Shown piece by piece: positions 9,375 to 18,756 of a DNA stretch of 64,000 nt; the stretch's first letter is position 1; each line of letters starts with the position of its first letter. Source of the stretch: Sporisorium sorghi (Eukaryota > Basidiomycota > Ustilaginomycetes > Ustilaginales > Ustilaginaceae); assembly GCA_023212695.1 (NCBI GenBank), contig JALCCG010000070.1:23238-87237 (forward strand), in the 5' to 3' direction. The notes beneath the pieces were generated by a model. It searched no databases. It was not told the DNA's origin and worked only from the letters and a program-made list of their open reading frames with translations. Both the position numbers and the translations under genes were made by a program.

Positions 9375-10748
9375 GTGCCATCGGTTATTTTGGAGCGCAG
9401 TCGAAAAAAGAGATTGGAGCAGGGGCATCCCTGGGTTTATAAAAGCGAGATTGCCTCAGTTGAGGGAGAGCCGAAACCGGGGGATCTGGTTTCTGTGTTA
9501 AACCACCAAGGGCGGTTTCTTGCCTCGGGTTATTACAATCCGCAGTCTCAAATCACGGTACGCACCGTTTCCTACGAGCCGGTTGAGTTGATGAATCGGA
9601 CTTTTTTTGCCGCCCGTTTTCAGGAGTGCCTGAAGCACCGGGAACGGTTTATCGGGGAAGAGAACGCCTACCGGCTGGTATACGGAGAAGCCGATTTTTT
9701 ACCCGGTTTGATTGTAGACCGTTTCGCTGACGTGCTGGTTGTGCAGCTGCTGACGCTGGGTATGGATCGCTGCCGTGAAGAGATTGTGAGTGCGCTGGTT
9801 GAGGTTATGCAGCCAAAAGGGATCTATGAGCGGAGCGACGTATCCGTTCGTGAGCTGGAGGGACTTGAGCTGCGCAAAGGGGTCCTCTACGGAGAGTGTC
9901 CGCGCCACGTAACCGTGACGGAGAACGGCCTCAAGATTAAGGTTGATATCGAAGAGGGACAGAAGACGGGATATTTCTTTGACCAGCGTGAGAATCGGGC
10001 TTCCATTAAACCGTTAATGACCGGCTGGGGAAGCCGCAGCGGAATTGCGCTTCAAGCAGTGGAATCGGGTGGTGAGCTGAAGAAGGTGCCTGTGAACAAG
10101 AGTGGAAAAGAAGTTACTTTTCCATATTGGGACGGAGCCACGGTGCTTGAATGCTTTTCCCATACGGGCAGCTTCACCCTGCATGCTTGCCAATATGGCG
10201 CCAAGAAAGTTACCTGCCTCGATATTTCGGAGCATGCAATAGACAGTGCCAGAGAGAATGTCGAACTGAACGGATTTCAGGATCGGGTGGAGTTCGTCGT
10301 GGATGATGCCTTCCAATATTTGCGGAACCAGGTAAAAGGACTGGATGAACGTGAACAGCGGGCCAAAGGGGATCAGAAGGTAGACACCTCCAAACCCCTG
10401 ACAGCAGGAGGCGGCCGTTCCTGGGATGTGGTAATTCTGGATCCACCGGCATTTGCCAAAACCAAGTCAGCCGTCAAAGGGGCTTGCCGCGGATACAAGG
10501 ACATCAATTTGCATGGCATGAAACTGGTGAACGAGGGCGGTTATTTGGTTACGGCTAGCTGCTCGTACCATATGCGGCCGGATTTGTTCCTGGAGACGAT
10601 CCAGGATGCGGCCCAAGATGCAGGCAAAATTCTGAGATTGGTGGAATGGCGTGCCGCTGGTAAAGATCACCCCCAAATCCTTGGGGTGGACGAGGGGCAT
10701 TATTTGAAATTCGCTGTGTTTGAAGTGCGCAGCAAATCAAGACTATAG
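9375..10748 (+). CDS. Class I SAM-dependent rRNA methyltransferase (RlmI/YwbD-like)
   Basis: A 457-residue protein. The N-terminus is a PUA-type RNA-binding domain (about 1-80, LERSRKKRLEQGHPWVYKSEI), followed by the RlmI-type middle domain (YRLVYGEADFLPGLIVDRF) and a Rossmann methyltransferase core with ATVLECFSHTGSFTLHA, LDIS and the catalytic-type VVILDPPAFAKTK. Family members methylate cytosine-5 in 23S rRNA. Relative to the usual DQR.NR to VL.CF spacing there is an extra stretch of about 40 residues, and another before the DPPAF motif. GTG 9375 with AAGGAG 10 bases upstream is preferred over ATG 9324, which would precede the PUA domain. Confidence 0.85.
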   Translation: MPSVILERSRKKRLEQGHPWVYKSEIASVEGEPKPGDLVSVLNHQGRFLASGYYNPQSQITVRTVSYEPVELMNRTFFAARFQECLKHRERFIGEENAYRLVYGEADFLPGLIVDRFADVLVVQLLTLGMDRCREEIVSALVEVMQPKGIYERSDVSVRELEGLELRKGVLYGECPRHVTVTENGLKIKVDIEEGQKTGYFFDQRENRASIKPLMTGWGSRSGIALQAVESGGELKKVPVNKSGKEVTFPYWDGATVLECFSHTGSFTLHACQYGAKKVTCLDISEHAIDSARENVELNGFQDRVEFVVDDAFQYLRNQVKGLDEREQRAKGDQKVDTSKPLTAGGGRSWDVVILDPPAFAKTKSAVKGACRGYKDINLHGMKLVNEGGYLVTASCSYHMRPDLFLETIQDAAQDAGKILRLVEWRAAGKDHPQILGVDEGHYLKFAVFEVRSKSRL

Positions 10749-10773
10749 AGTGCTGCCGAATCGTATGGATAAG

Positions 10774-10822
10774 AAGGATCTTCCAAGTGGTGGGTAAACC
10801 ATGAGGGGAGGTCCTTTTTCTT
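10774..10822 (+). terminator. Rho-independent terminator
   Basis: AAGGATCTTCC at 10774-10784 pairs with GGGAGGTCCTT at 10806-10816 (several G-U pairs), followed by a T-rich stretch. Confidence 0.7.
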
Positions 10823-10884
10823 ATGCACACAATATTTTGGAATGGCAATGAAATCCAAACGTATGTTCCATCAAACCGCACTTA

Positions 10885-10925
10885 TGTTATACTAGGAATC
10901 AGCATCTTTTTTGATAGAGTGCTAA
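10885..10925 (+). promoter_or_regulatory. addAB promoter with extended -10 and CIRCE-like element
   Basis: TGTTATACT at 10885-10893 is an extended -10, placing transcription start near 10900. GAGTGCTAA at 10917-10925 is a perfect right half of the HrcA operator CIRCE (TTAGCACTC-N9-GAGTGCTAA). Exactly nine bases upstream, TCAGCATCT at 10899-10907 matches the left half at 5 of 9 positions. The element would lie over the transcription start. Confidence 0.4.
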
Positions 10926-11056
10926 CAATTACAATGGATTTTACATCCTTTTTGGTCAAATAAATCATAGATTCAAGGGTATGATTTCATCGGAACGATA
11001 TCGTGTTCTCTGGTGAAGGAGTACCCTTTGGCAGACACTGTGGAAGGGGGCATAGC

Positions 11057-14000
11057 ATGAGCGTTCAATTTGTGATCGGAAGGTCAGGCAGCGGCAAGAG
11101 CACATTGATCCGTCAAGAGATGATGGATCAACTGGAGCGGGATCCCAGGGGGAATCCGATGATTCTGATCGTTCCGGAGCAGGGGTCCTATGAAGCCGAA
11201 CACGCACTCGTGAATGCGGGAGGCATACGGGGCATGATGCGTGCGCAAGTGCTCAGTTTCCGCCGATTGGCCTACCGGGTCATGCAGGAGACTGGCGGAG
11301 CAGCGAAAGTGGCGATCAGTGAAGAAGGAAAACGCATGCTGATGTATAAAATTTTGCGGAGGCGCAAAGAAGAACTGCAGCTATTCGGCGCCTCAGGCGA
11401 GCAGCTCGGTTTTGTCGGTAAGCTGAGTGAGCTCTACACGGAAATGAAGCGATACTGCATTGACGCTTCCTGTGTGGAGGAGCAGCTGAGCCAGATGATG
11501 TCGGGCTCCGGAAATTCTCCGATGCTTCGCCGAAAGCTGGAAGATATCGTAACTGTATTCCGTGATTTCGAACTCGAGATATCGCGGCTGTACACGGATG
11601 AGGAAGACACACTCGCCTCACTGGCGGAGGGCGTGGCGGACTCAGAATACATCAAGCGTGCCGACATCTGGATCGATGGCTTCCATGGCTTTACCCCGCA
11701 GGAGTATCGGGTGCTCGGGGAGCTTATCCATCATGCCAATCACGTCACGATAGCTCTGACACTCGACAAACCTTATATGGATGGGGCTGTTCCACATGAG
11801 CTGGATTTGTTTCATCCTACCGCGGTGACGTACATAAAGCTGAAAGGAATTGCCGATGAGTTGGGAATGGATGCGGAACACCATATGCTGCATCCTGAAG
11901 TGCCGCCGCGGTTTCAGGATTCCCCGGTGCTGGCGCATCTTGAGCGCGGTTATGACCGGAAGAAGCGCTGGACGGGAGCTTATGGAGACGGGAATCATGA
12001 GGACAAGGAGAACGGCCGCAGAGAAGGGCTGCTTCTTCATGCTGCCAGCCATCGCCGGGCCGAAATCGAAGGGGCACTTCGAGAGATGCTGCGCTTGGCG
12101 CAGGAGGAAGGAGCGAGATTCCGGGAGATGGCGGTATTCGTCCGGAATATGGGAGATTATGAGCATCTGGTAGGCCCGTTATTCAAGGAATACGATATTC
12201 CTTATTTTCTGGATCAGAAGCGGAGCGAACTGCACCATCCGTTAGTTGAATTCATTCGCTCGGCTCTGGATGTCATTGGGCGAAGATGGCGTTATGAGGA
12301 TGTGTTCCGCTGCGTGAAGACGGATTTGCTGCTTCCGCTGGACGGCTCCCTGAACCGGGAGGATATGGACCGGTTGGAGAATCATGTGCTCGCTTCCGGG
12401 ATTCATGGTTACCGCTGGACGGATGGCCGTCCGTGGAAGGGGATTCCAAGTCTCTCTCTAGAGGATGGAGAAAACGAGGTGCTCAATCTCGACGGCATGC
12501 AGGCTATTGAATACGCAAGAAGGGTCATCGCAGAGCCGCTTCATGCGTTCGAGAAACGGATGAAAAAGGCTGCGACCGCCATGGATCAGAGTACGGCAGT
12601 TTATCGCCTTCTGGAGGAGTGCGATGTACCTGAGAAGCTGGAGCTGCTCAGCCGGGCCGCGTTGGACGCAGGACGTCCAGAGGAAGCCAGGGAGCATCGC
12701 CAGGTATGGGGAGCCGTGCTTGACCTGCTTGACCAGATTGTGGAGATGATGGGTGCAGAGAAGCTGAGCACGGAATTGTTTACAGGGGTGCTGGATACGG
12801 GTCTCACTGAAATGAAGATGGCCCTTGTACCACCCTCTCTGGATCAGGTGCTTATCGGAAGCATGGACCGGACACGAACGGGCGGGGTGAAGTATGCTTT
12901 TCTGCTCGGCATTAACGATGGCGTTCTTCCAGCCCAGTTTCAGGATGACGGCATTTTGACAGAGCCGGAGCGGCTCCATCTCGAAGATCGCGGGTTGGAG
13001 CTTGCCCCGAGTATATCCCGCAGACTGCTGGATGAGCGCTTCCTGATCTACAACGCGCTTACTTCAGCCAGCGAGCAGCTGTGGGTCAGCTATCCTGCTG
13101 CAGATGATGAAGGCAAGACGTTATTGCCTTCCGAGGTGATCCGTCATCTGAAGCTGATGTTCCAGATCGACGAGACACCCCTGTATCCAAGGCCGCATGC
13201 CGGGCAATCGGTTCCCGAACAGGAGCGTTATGCGGCCCGCCCGGACAAGACGCTTGCATATTTAACGGGCAGGCTTCGCGACTGGAGGAATGGAGAGGAC
13301 ATTCCGCACATTTGGTGGCATATGTACAATTGGTTTGCTCAGAAGCCGGAATTTCGGCCGCGTCTGGAATCGATGCTCTCTTCATTGTCCTATCGGAATG
13401 AAGCGCAGCCTCTTAAGGAAGAGACCAGCAGGCAATTGTATGGAACGAAGCTGCGGACAAGCGTATCCCGGATGGAGCGGTTTGTAGCCTGTCCATTTTC
13501 ACATTTTGCATCACATGGATTAAAGCTGAGAGAGCGGCAGCTGTACCGACTGCAGGCTCCTGACATCGGACAGCTGTTCCATGCTGCCTTGAGCAGCATG
13601 GCAGTGAAGTTTCAATCGGAGCATCGAAGCTGGGGAGACCTGTCGGCAGATGAGTGTCTGCGTGAGGCGGAGGCTACCGTGGATCGGCTCGCTCCGATGC
13701 TGCAGGGCGAAATCTTGTTGAGCTCCAAACGGTATGGATATATCTCCCGGAAGCTGAAGAATATCGTGGGCAGAGCTTCCGTTATTTTGGGTGAACAAGC
13801 CCGGCGCGGCAAATTCGAGCCGATCGGCCTTGAGCTTGACTTCGGTCCCGGCAAACCGCTGCCGCCGCTGACGTTTGAACTGCTTAACGGGGTGAAGATG
13901 GAGGTTGTCGGTCGTATTGACCGGGTGGATATGGCACGTGGCGAGCATGGGATCATGCTTCGGGTCATTGATTATAAATCCAGCCAGAAGGATCTGCGAT

Positions 14001-14587
14001 TGCATGAGGTCTATTACGGATTGTCCTTGCAGATGCTGACCTATCTGGACGTGCTGCTGACGTTTGCGGAGGATTGGCTTGGCGAACAGGCATTGCCTGC
14101 AGGAACGCTGTATTTCCACGTTCATGATCCGGTATTGCAATCCGCAAACGGCATGACGCCGGAACAGGCGGCAGAGGAACTGCTCAAGCGCTACAAAATG
14201 AAAGGTCTGCTGCTTGCAGACCGTGAAGCCGTTTCCCTCATGGATTCATCCCTTGAAAAAGGCCATTCGGCTATTCTGCCCGTTGCCGTCAAAACAGACG
14301 GCAGCTTCTACAGCAGCGCAGCCGTTGCGACGCCGGATCAGTGGGAGACTTTGTTATCCGCAGTGCGGGAAAATATGCTGACGATCGGCTCCAGAATTAC
14401 CGGCGGCGATGTAGCGATTGAACCTTACCGAATCCAGCAGGAAACAGCTTGCACGTACTGTTCCTACCGGCCGGTGTGTCAGTTCGACGATGCGATTGAG
14501 GGCAGCGACTACCAGCTGCTGGGCAAGCCGGGACGCGATCAGGTCTGGGATCTGCTGGGACATTCGAAGGGAGGAGAGAGTCGGTGA
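11057..14587 (+). CDS. addB: ATP-dependent helicase/deoxyribonuclease subunit AddB
   Basis: The 1176-residue subunit of the AddAB complex, which resects double-strand DNA ends for recombination and recognises Chi. The N-terminus carries a Walker A motif (GRSGSGKSTL). The C-terminal nuclease domain shows GRIDRVD and VIDYKSSQK, and the iron-sulfur cysteines appear as VACPFSHF before the nuclease domain and CTYCSYRPVC after it. ATG 11057 follows GAAGGGGG; the open frame reaches 11003 without a binding site. The stop overlaps the addA start (GTGA), so the two subunits are translationally coupled. Confidence 0.96.
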   Translation: MSVQFVIGRSGSGKSTLIRQEMMDQLERDPRGNPMILIVPEQGSYEAEHALVNAGGIRGMMRAQVLSFRRLAYRVMQETGGAAKVAISEEGKRMLMYKILRRRKEELQLFGASGEQLGFVGKLSELYTEMKRYCIDASCVEEQLSQMMSGSGNSPMLRRKLEDIVTVFRDFELEISRLYTDEEDTLASLAEGVADSEYIKRADIWIDGFHGFTPQEYRVLGELIHHANHVTIALTLDKPYMDGAVPHELDLFHPTAVTYIKLKGIADELGMDAEHHMLHPEVPPRFQDSPVLAHLERGYDRKKRWTGAYGDGNHEDKENGRREGLLLHAASHRRAEIEGALREMLRLAQEEGARFREMAVFVRNMGDYEHLVGPLFKEYDIPYFLDQKRSELHHPLVEFIRSALDVIGRRWRYEDVFRCVKTDLLLPLDGSLNREDMDRLENHVLASGIHGYRWTDGRPWKGIPSLSLEDGENEVLNLDGMQAIEYARRVIAEPLHAFEKRMKKAATAMDQSTAVYRLLEECDVPEKLELLSRAALDAGRPEEAREHRQVWGAVLDLLDQIVEMMGAEKLSTELFTGVLDTGLTEMKMALVPPSLDQVLIGSMDRTRTGGVKYAFLLGINDGVLPAQFQDDGILTEPERLHLEDRGLELAPSISRRLLDERFLIYNALTSASEQLWVSYPAADDEGKTLLPSEVIRHLKLMFQIDETPLYPRPHAGQSVPEQERYAARPDKTLAYLTGRLRDWRNGEDIPHIWWHMYNWFAQKPEFRPRLESMLSSLSYRNEAQPLKEETSRQLYGTKLRTSVSRMERFVACPFSHFASHGLKLRERQLYRLQAPDIGQLFHAALSSMAVKFQSEHRSWGDLSADECLREAEATVDRLAPMLQGEILLSSKRYGYISRKLKNIVGRASVILGEQARRGKFEPIGLELDFGPGKPLPPLTFELLNGVKMEVVGRIDRVDMARGEHGIMLRVIDYKSSQKDLRLHEVYYGLSLQMLTYLDVLLTFAEDWLGEQALPAGTLYFHVHDPVLQSANGMTPEQAAEELLKRYKMKGLLLADREAVSLMDSSLEKGHSAILPVAVKTDGSFYSSAAVATPDQWETLLSAVRENMLTIGSRITGGDVAIEPYRIQQETACTYCSYRPVCQFDDAIEGSDYQLLGKPGRDQVWDLLGHSKGGESR

Positions 14588-17500
14588 GGGAGATGATAGC
14601 AAAGCCTGAGGGCAGCATGTGGAGTGATGACCAATGGAAGGCCATTGCACTTTCGGGTGATGACATCCTGGTTGCAGCCGCAGCAGGCTCAGGAAAAACC
14701 GCCGTGCTCGTTGAGCGGATCATTCGCAAAATCCTTGACGACACCACAGGGTTCAGTGTGGACCGGCTGCTTGTGGCTACCTTTACCAAGGCAGCGGCAG
14801 CCGAAATGCGCGGTCGGATTCGGGAAGCGCTTGAACGCGAGCTGGACCGTGACCCGGACAACGAGCATATCCGGCGCCAGCTCGCTTTACTCGGCAGGGC
14901 GTCGATTACAACGCTGCACTCCTTCTGCATGGAAGTCATCCGCCGGTATTATCAGCTGATCCCGCTGGATCCGGGGTTCCGCATTCTGAATGAACATGAG
15001 GCGGATTTGATGCGGCAGGATATGTTGGAGGAGCTGTTCGAAGAGAAGTATGGTGAAGTAGAGCAGGACCAGGGCAGTACGTTTCTCCGTTTGGCTGATT
15101 GGTTCAGCGGGGAGAGAACGGACGATGCACTGTATCGTCTCGTTCAGCGCCTCTACGATTTCTCGCGCAGTCATTCATGGCCGGCAAGCTGGCTGCGAGA
15201 CACAGCGGCAAGCTTCCAGGTAGCGGATACCGAGGCGCTCGGACAAACAGCGTGGGTTCAGAGTGTATTGGCTGATGCACGTTTAGCATTGAACGGAGCT
15301 GCAGGCCTGCTATTGCAAGCGAAAACCATCGCTATGCAGCCCGGGGGGCCAGCACCGTATGTGGATAATCTGAATGAGGATTTGTCGCTGGTGGCCTCTT
15401 TGCTTGAAGCCATCGATTCTTCACCGTGGGAATCGTTATACGGTATTTTTCGCGAGGTTTCTTTTGGCAAGCTGAAATCGGTCAGGAAGGACGATGTCCT
15501 GCCTGAGCTGCAGGAACGGGTCAAGGAACTTCGGGACCATGTGAAGAAGACCGTAAATGAGCTGAAAAGCGCCTTGTTCGGCCGACCGGCATCAGAATTT
15601 CTGCAGGAGCTGCATACGGCTGCGCCGCTGATGCAGGAACTGGCCGAGACGGTTGTTTCCTTTGGCGAGCGATACCGGGAGGCCAAGGCATCAAAAGGCT
15701 TGGTCGACTTTAACGATCTGGAGCATTACTGCCTACATATTCTTCGCCATCCGGATTCCGTGCCGGGTCATATGATGCCCTCCGATGCGGCGATGGAATA
15801 TCGCGAGCAGTTTGACGAAGTGCTGCTGGACGAATATCAGGATACAAACAGTGTGCAGGAAGATATCGTACGATTGATATCCAGAGAAGCGCCGGGAAAT
15901 CGGTTTATGGTTGGAGACGTCAAGCAGAGCATCTACCGTTTCCGCCTGGCAGAGCCGGGACTTTTTCTTGATAAATACAAAAAATTCTCCTCGGACGTCA
16001 ACACGTCCCTTGTGGGCATGCGGATTGATCTGGCTCGAAATTTTCGAAGCCGGATGGAAGTTGTGAATGCTGTTAATGTGCTGTTTCGACAGATCATGAA
16101 TGAATCCGTAGCGGAGATCGCCTATGACGAGCGCGCGGAGCTGATATCCGGCGCTTCCTTTCCCGAACGCGAGGATACAGGGGGCATGAGTCCTTATACG
16201 CCGGAATTGCTTCTCATCGACCGTCTCGGAAAGGGTGCGGAGGAACCGTCCGAAGAATCGGCTTCGGAAGAGGACGGGGGCATGATGGAGGTTGAGGTGC
16301 TTGAGATGGAAACCGCCCAACTGGAAGCTCGTGCCATTGCCCGCAGAATCCGTGAGATGACCGGCGAAAGCGGAAAGCCGCTCATGGTTTACGATAAGGC
16401 ACTGAAATCGATGCGGCCCGCCGGGTATGGAGATATGGTCATTTTGCTGCGTTCTGCCATGGTATGGGCGTCTCTAATCATTGAGGAGCTGCGACAGGAG
16501 GGAATTCCGGCGTTCGGCGAGCAGAACAAAGGATACTTTCAGGCAACCGAAGTGGAGATTATCTTATCGCTGCTGCAGGTAATCGATAACCCTCGGCAGG
16601 ATATTCCTCTGGCATCGGTTCTGCGATCGCCCATTCTCGGTTTATCGGAGGAAGAGATGGCACAGGTCCGCCTGTGCGCCAAAGGTACTTATTACGATGC
16701 GCTTAAGGCAGCTGCTGCGTTAGGTGGACTGGCGCCGGTATTGGATTCAGAACGTTCATTAGGTCTCGTTGACGGGAAGTGGACTCCGGGCACAGAGCTG
16801 GAAAGTATGGCAGAAGCGGCGGCAGGCCATGAGCTGGTTGCAGGCAGCTCTTCAAGTGCTTCGATGCGGATGAACGGCCCGAATGTTGAAATATCAACGG
16901 AGCTGGGCACAAAACTGGGGTTGTTCATGGACCGGCTGCGGCGCTGGCGTCAGGAGGCCCGTCAGGGGAGCCTGAGCGAGCTGATCTGGGGGATCTACAG
17001 CGAGACCGGTTACTTGGATTGGATCGGCGGTTTGCCGGGAGGCAAGCAGCGTCAGGGAAATCTGACAGCCTTGTATGACCGTGCGGTGCAGTATGAGCAG
17101 GATACTTCCTCAAGGGGACTCTTTCGTTTTCTTACCTTTGTTTCAAGGCTTCGGGAGCGGGGGGGAGATCTTGGGACTGCCGGCGGAACGGACAGCCAAG
17201 GAAACGCTGTACGTCTGATGACCATTCACAAGAGCAAAGGGCTGGAATTCCCGGTCGTTTTTGTGGCGGGGTTGTCCAAGAATTTCAACCAGCAGGATTT
17301 GAACTCGCCCTTCCTCATGCATAAGGAGCTTGGATTTGGACCGAAATTTGTAGATGAGGGCATGCGGGTCAGTTACCCCACCCTGCCTAATCTGGCAATC
17401 CGCCGCAGATCGCAGCTGGAGCTGCTGGCCGAAGAGATGCGAGTGCTCTACGTTGCGCTCACACGACCGAAGGAGAAGATGATCCTGGTCGGTACGGTGA

Positions 17501-18705
17501 AGGATTTGCCGAAAAAAGTGTCTGCATGGGCGCAGGCCGATCATAATCCCGAGCTGCTGCTGCCGGATTATGTCCTTGCCCGAGGCCGGAGTTATTTGGA
17601 CTGGATCGGTCCTGCCGTGATCCGGCACCCTTCCGCGACCTTGCTCCGTGAAATGGCAGGGTTGCCCGTAGAGGGGAATTTGGGTGTGCTGGCTGAGGAT
17701 CAATCAGAGTGGTTGTTTTCGATAGAGACACCGGAATCTTTGGCGCAGGGCATGAGTGGAATTGCGGATGATGTACAAGCAGACAGTCTGGATCGAAAGA
17801 ACAAATTAAAAGCTCTTCACAAGCTTGAGCCGGTAGAACTGGATTCAGCGACGGCGCAGCAGGAGGAGGCTGTGTCCGATCACCAGCGGGAAGCCATTGA
17901 CCGGCGCTTGTCTTGGAGCTATCGCTATGAAGCGGTCAGTCAAATTTCCGCCAAAACGTCTGTGACGGAGATGAAGAAACTCTTGACGCTTCAGGACAGT
18001 CCCTCCTTGGATCTGATAGAGGAGCAGGCCGTGAAACGCCAGAGCCAGGAAGATATAGGACTTGGCGCTTCCTTCACACTGAACCTGAGGCGGCCAAAAT
18101 TCATGGAGTCTGCGAAGCTGACACCAGCCGAGCGGGGAACGGTCTACCATACGATTATGCAGCACTTGCCCCTTCAACGATTGGGGGGAGCTGCTGAACA
18201 GATTTCCGAGATTGAACAAACCATCCGCTATCTTGTGGAGAAGGAAATCATAACCGGAGAGCAGGCTGCCGTCGTGGAGCCGGCGGAAATCAGCAGCCTT
18301 TTTGATTGTGCAGTTGGGAAGCAGCTTTTGGAAGCAGAAGATACATGGCGTGAAATGCCGTTCTCCTATGCACTGCCTGCAGCGGAAGCCTATCAAGGGC
18401 TTGCTTTTATAGACCAAATCGCGGAACAGACGGCGAGCGATCACCCGCATGTTCAACTGCTTCAGGACGAGACGGTGCTGATCCAGGGGGTTGTAGACTG
18501 CTTATTCCGGCACAATGGAAGACTTGTGCTGCTGGATTATAAAACGGATCGGGTGCTGGAGCACCGCGGCGGCATTCCGGCTTTGGCGGAACAGTACCGT
18601 TTTCAACTGGATTTGTATGCAAAGGCGCTGGAAGACATTTTAGGCGAGCCTGTATATGAGAAATGGCTGTACTTTTTTGATGGGGGACAGGCCGTTCAGG
18701 TTTAA
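14584..18705 (+). CDS. addA: ATP-dependent helicase/nuclease subunit AddA
   Basis: A 1373-residue UvrD-type helicase fused to a RecB-type nuclease. Helicase motifs read in order: AAAGSGKTAVLV (I), ATFTKAAAAEM (Ia), LLDEYQDTNS (II), VGDVKQSIYRFR (III), RLMTIHKSKGLEF (V), LYVALTRPKEK (VI). The C-terminal nuclease core shows GVVDCLF and LLDYKTD. GTG 14584 overlaps the addB stop and has GGGAGGAG at ideal distance; ATG 14593 is possible but poorly spaced. It acts with AddB in the cytosol on DNA ends. Confidence 0.96.
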   Translation: MREMIAKPEGSMWSDDQWKAIALSGDDILVAAAAGSGKTAVLVERIIRKILDDTTGFSVDRLLVATFTKAAAAEMRGRIREALERELDRDPDNEHIRRQLALLGRASITTLHSFCMEVIRRYYQLIPLDPGFRILNEHEADLMRQDMLEELFEEKYGEVEQDQGSTFLRLADWFSGERTDDALYRLVQRLYDFSRSHSWPASWLRDTAASFQVADTEALGQTAWVQSVLADARLALNGAAGLLLQAKTIAMQPGGPAPYVDNLNEDLSLVASLLEAIDSSPWESLYGIFREVSFGKLKSVRKDDVLPELQERVKELRDHVKKTVNELKSALFGRPASEFLQELHTAAPLMQELAETVVSFGERYREAKASKGLVDFNDLEHYCLHILRHPDSVPGHMMPSDAAMEYREQFDEVLLDEYQDTNSVQEDIVRLISREAPGNRFMVGDVKQSIYRFRLAEPGLFLDKYKKFSSDVNTSLVGMRIDLARNFRSRMEVVNAVNVLFRQIMNESVAEIAYDERAELISGASFPEREDTGGMSPYTPELLLIDRLGKGAEEPSEESASEEDGGMMEVEVLEMETAQLEARAIARRIREMTGESGKPLMVYDKALKSMRPAGYGDMVILLRSAMVWASLIIEELRQEGIPAFGEQNKGYFQATEVEIILSLLQVIDNPRQDIPLASVLRSPILGLSEEEMAQVRLCAKGTYYDALKAAAALGGLAPVLDSERSLGLVDGKWTPGTELESMAEAAAGHELVAGSSSSASMRMNGPNVEISTELGTKLGLFMDRLRRWRQEARQGSLSELIWGIYSETGYLDWIGGLPGGKQRQGNLTALYDRAVQYEQDTSSRGLFRFLTFVSRLRERGGDLGTAGGTDSQGNAVRLMTIHKSKGLEFPVVFVAGLSKNFNQQDLNSPFLMHKELGFGPKFVDEGMRVSYPTLPNLAIRRRSQLELLAEEMRVLYVALTRPKEKMILVGTVKDLPKKVSAWAQADHNPELLLPDYVLARGRSYLDWIGPAVIRHPSATLLREMAGLPVEGNLGVLAEDQSEWLFSIETPESLAQGMSGIADDVQADSLDRKNKLKALHKLEPVELDSATAQQEEAVSDHQREAIDRRLSWSYRYEAVSQISAKTSVTEMKKLLTLQDSPSLDLIEEQAVKRQSQEDIGLGASFTLNLRRPKFMESAKLTPAERGTVYHTIMQHLPLQRLGGAAEQISEIEQTIRYLVEKEIITGEQAAVVEPAEISSLFDCAVGKQLLEAEDTWREMPFSYALPAAEAYQGLAFIDQIAEQTASDHPHVQLLQDETVLIQGVVDCLFRHNGRLVLLDYKTDRVLEHRGGIPALAEQYRFQLDLYAKALEDILGEPVYEKWLYFFDGGQAVQV

Positions 18706-18756
18706 CCCATTGTAGTGAGTTTGAGTTTGTTGGAAGTTTGGGAGAGGAGATTTGCG

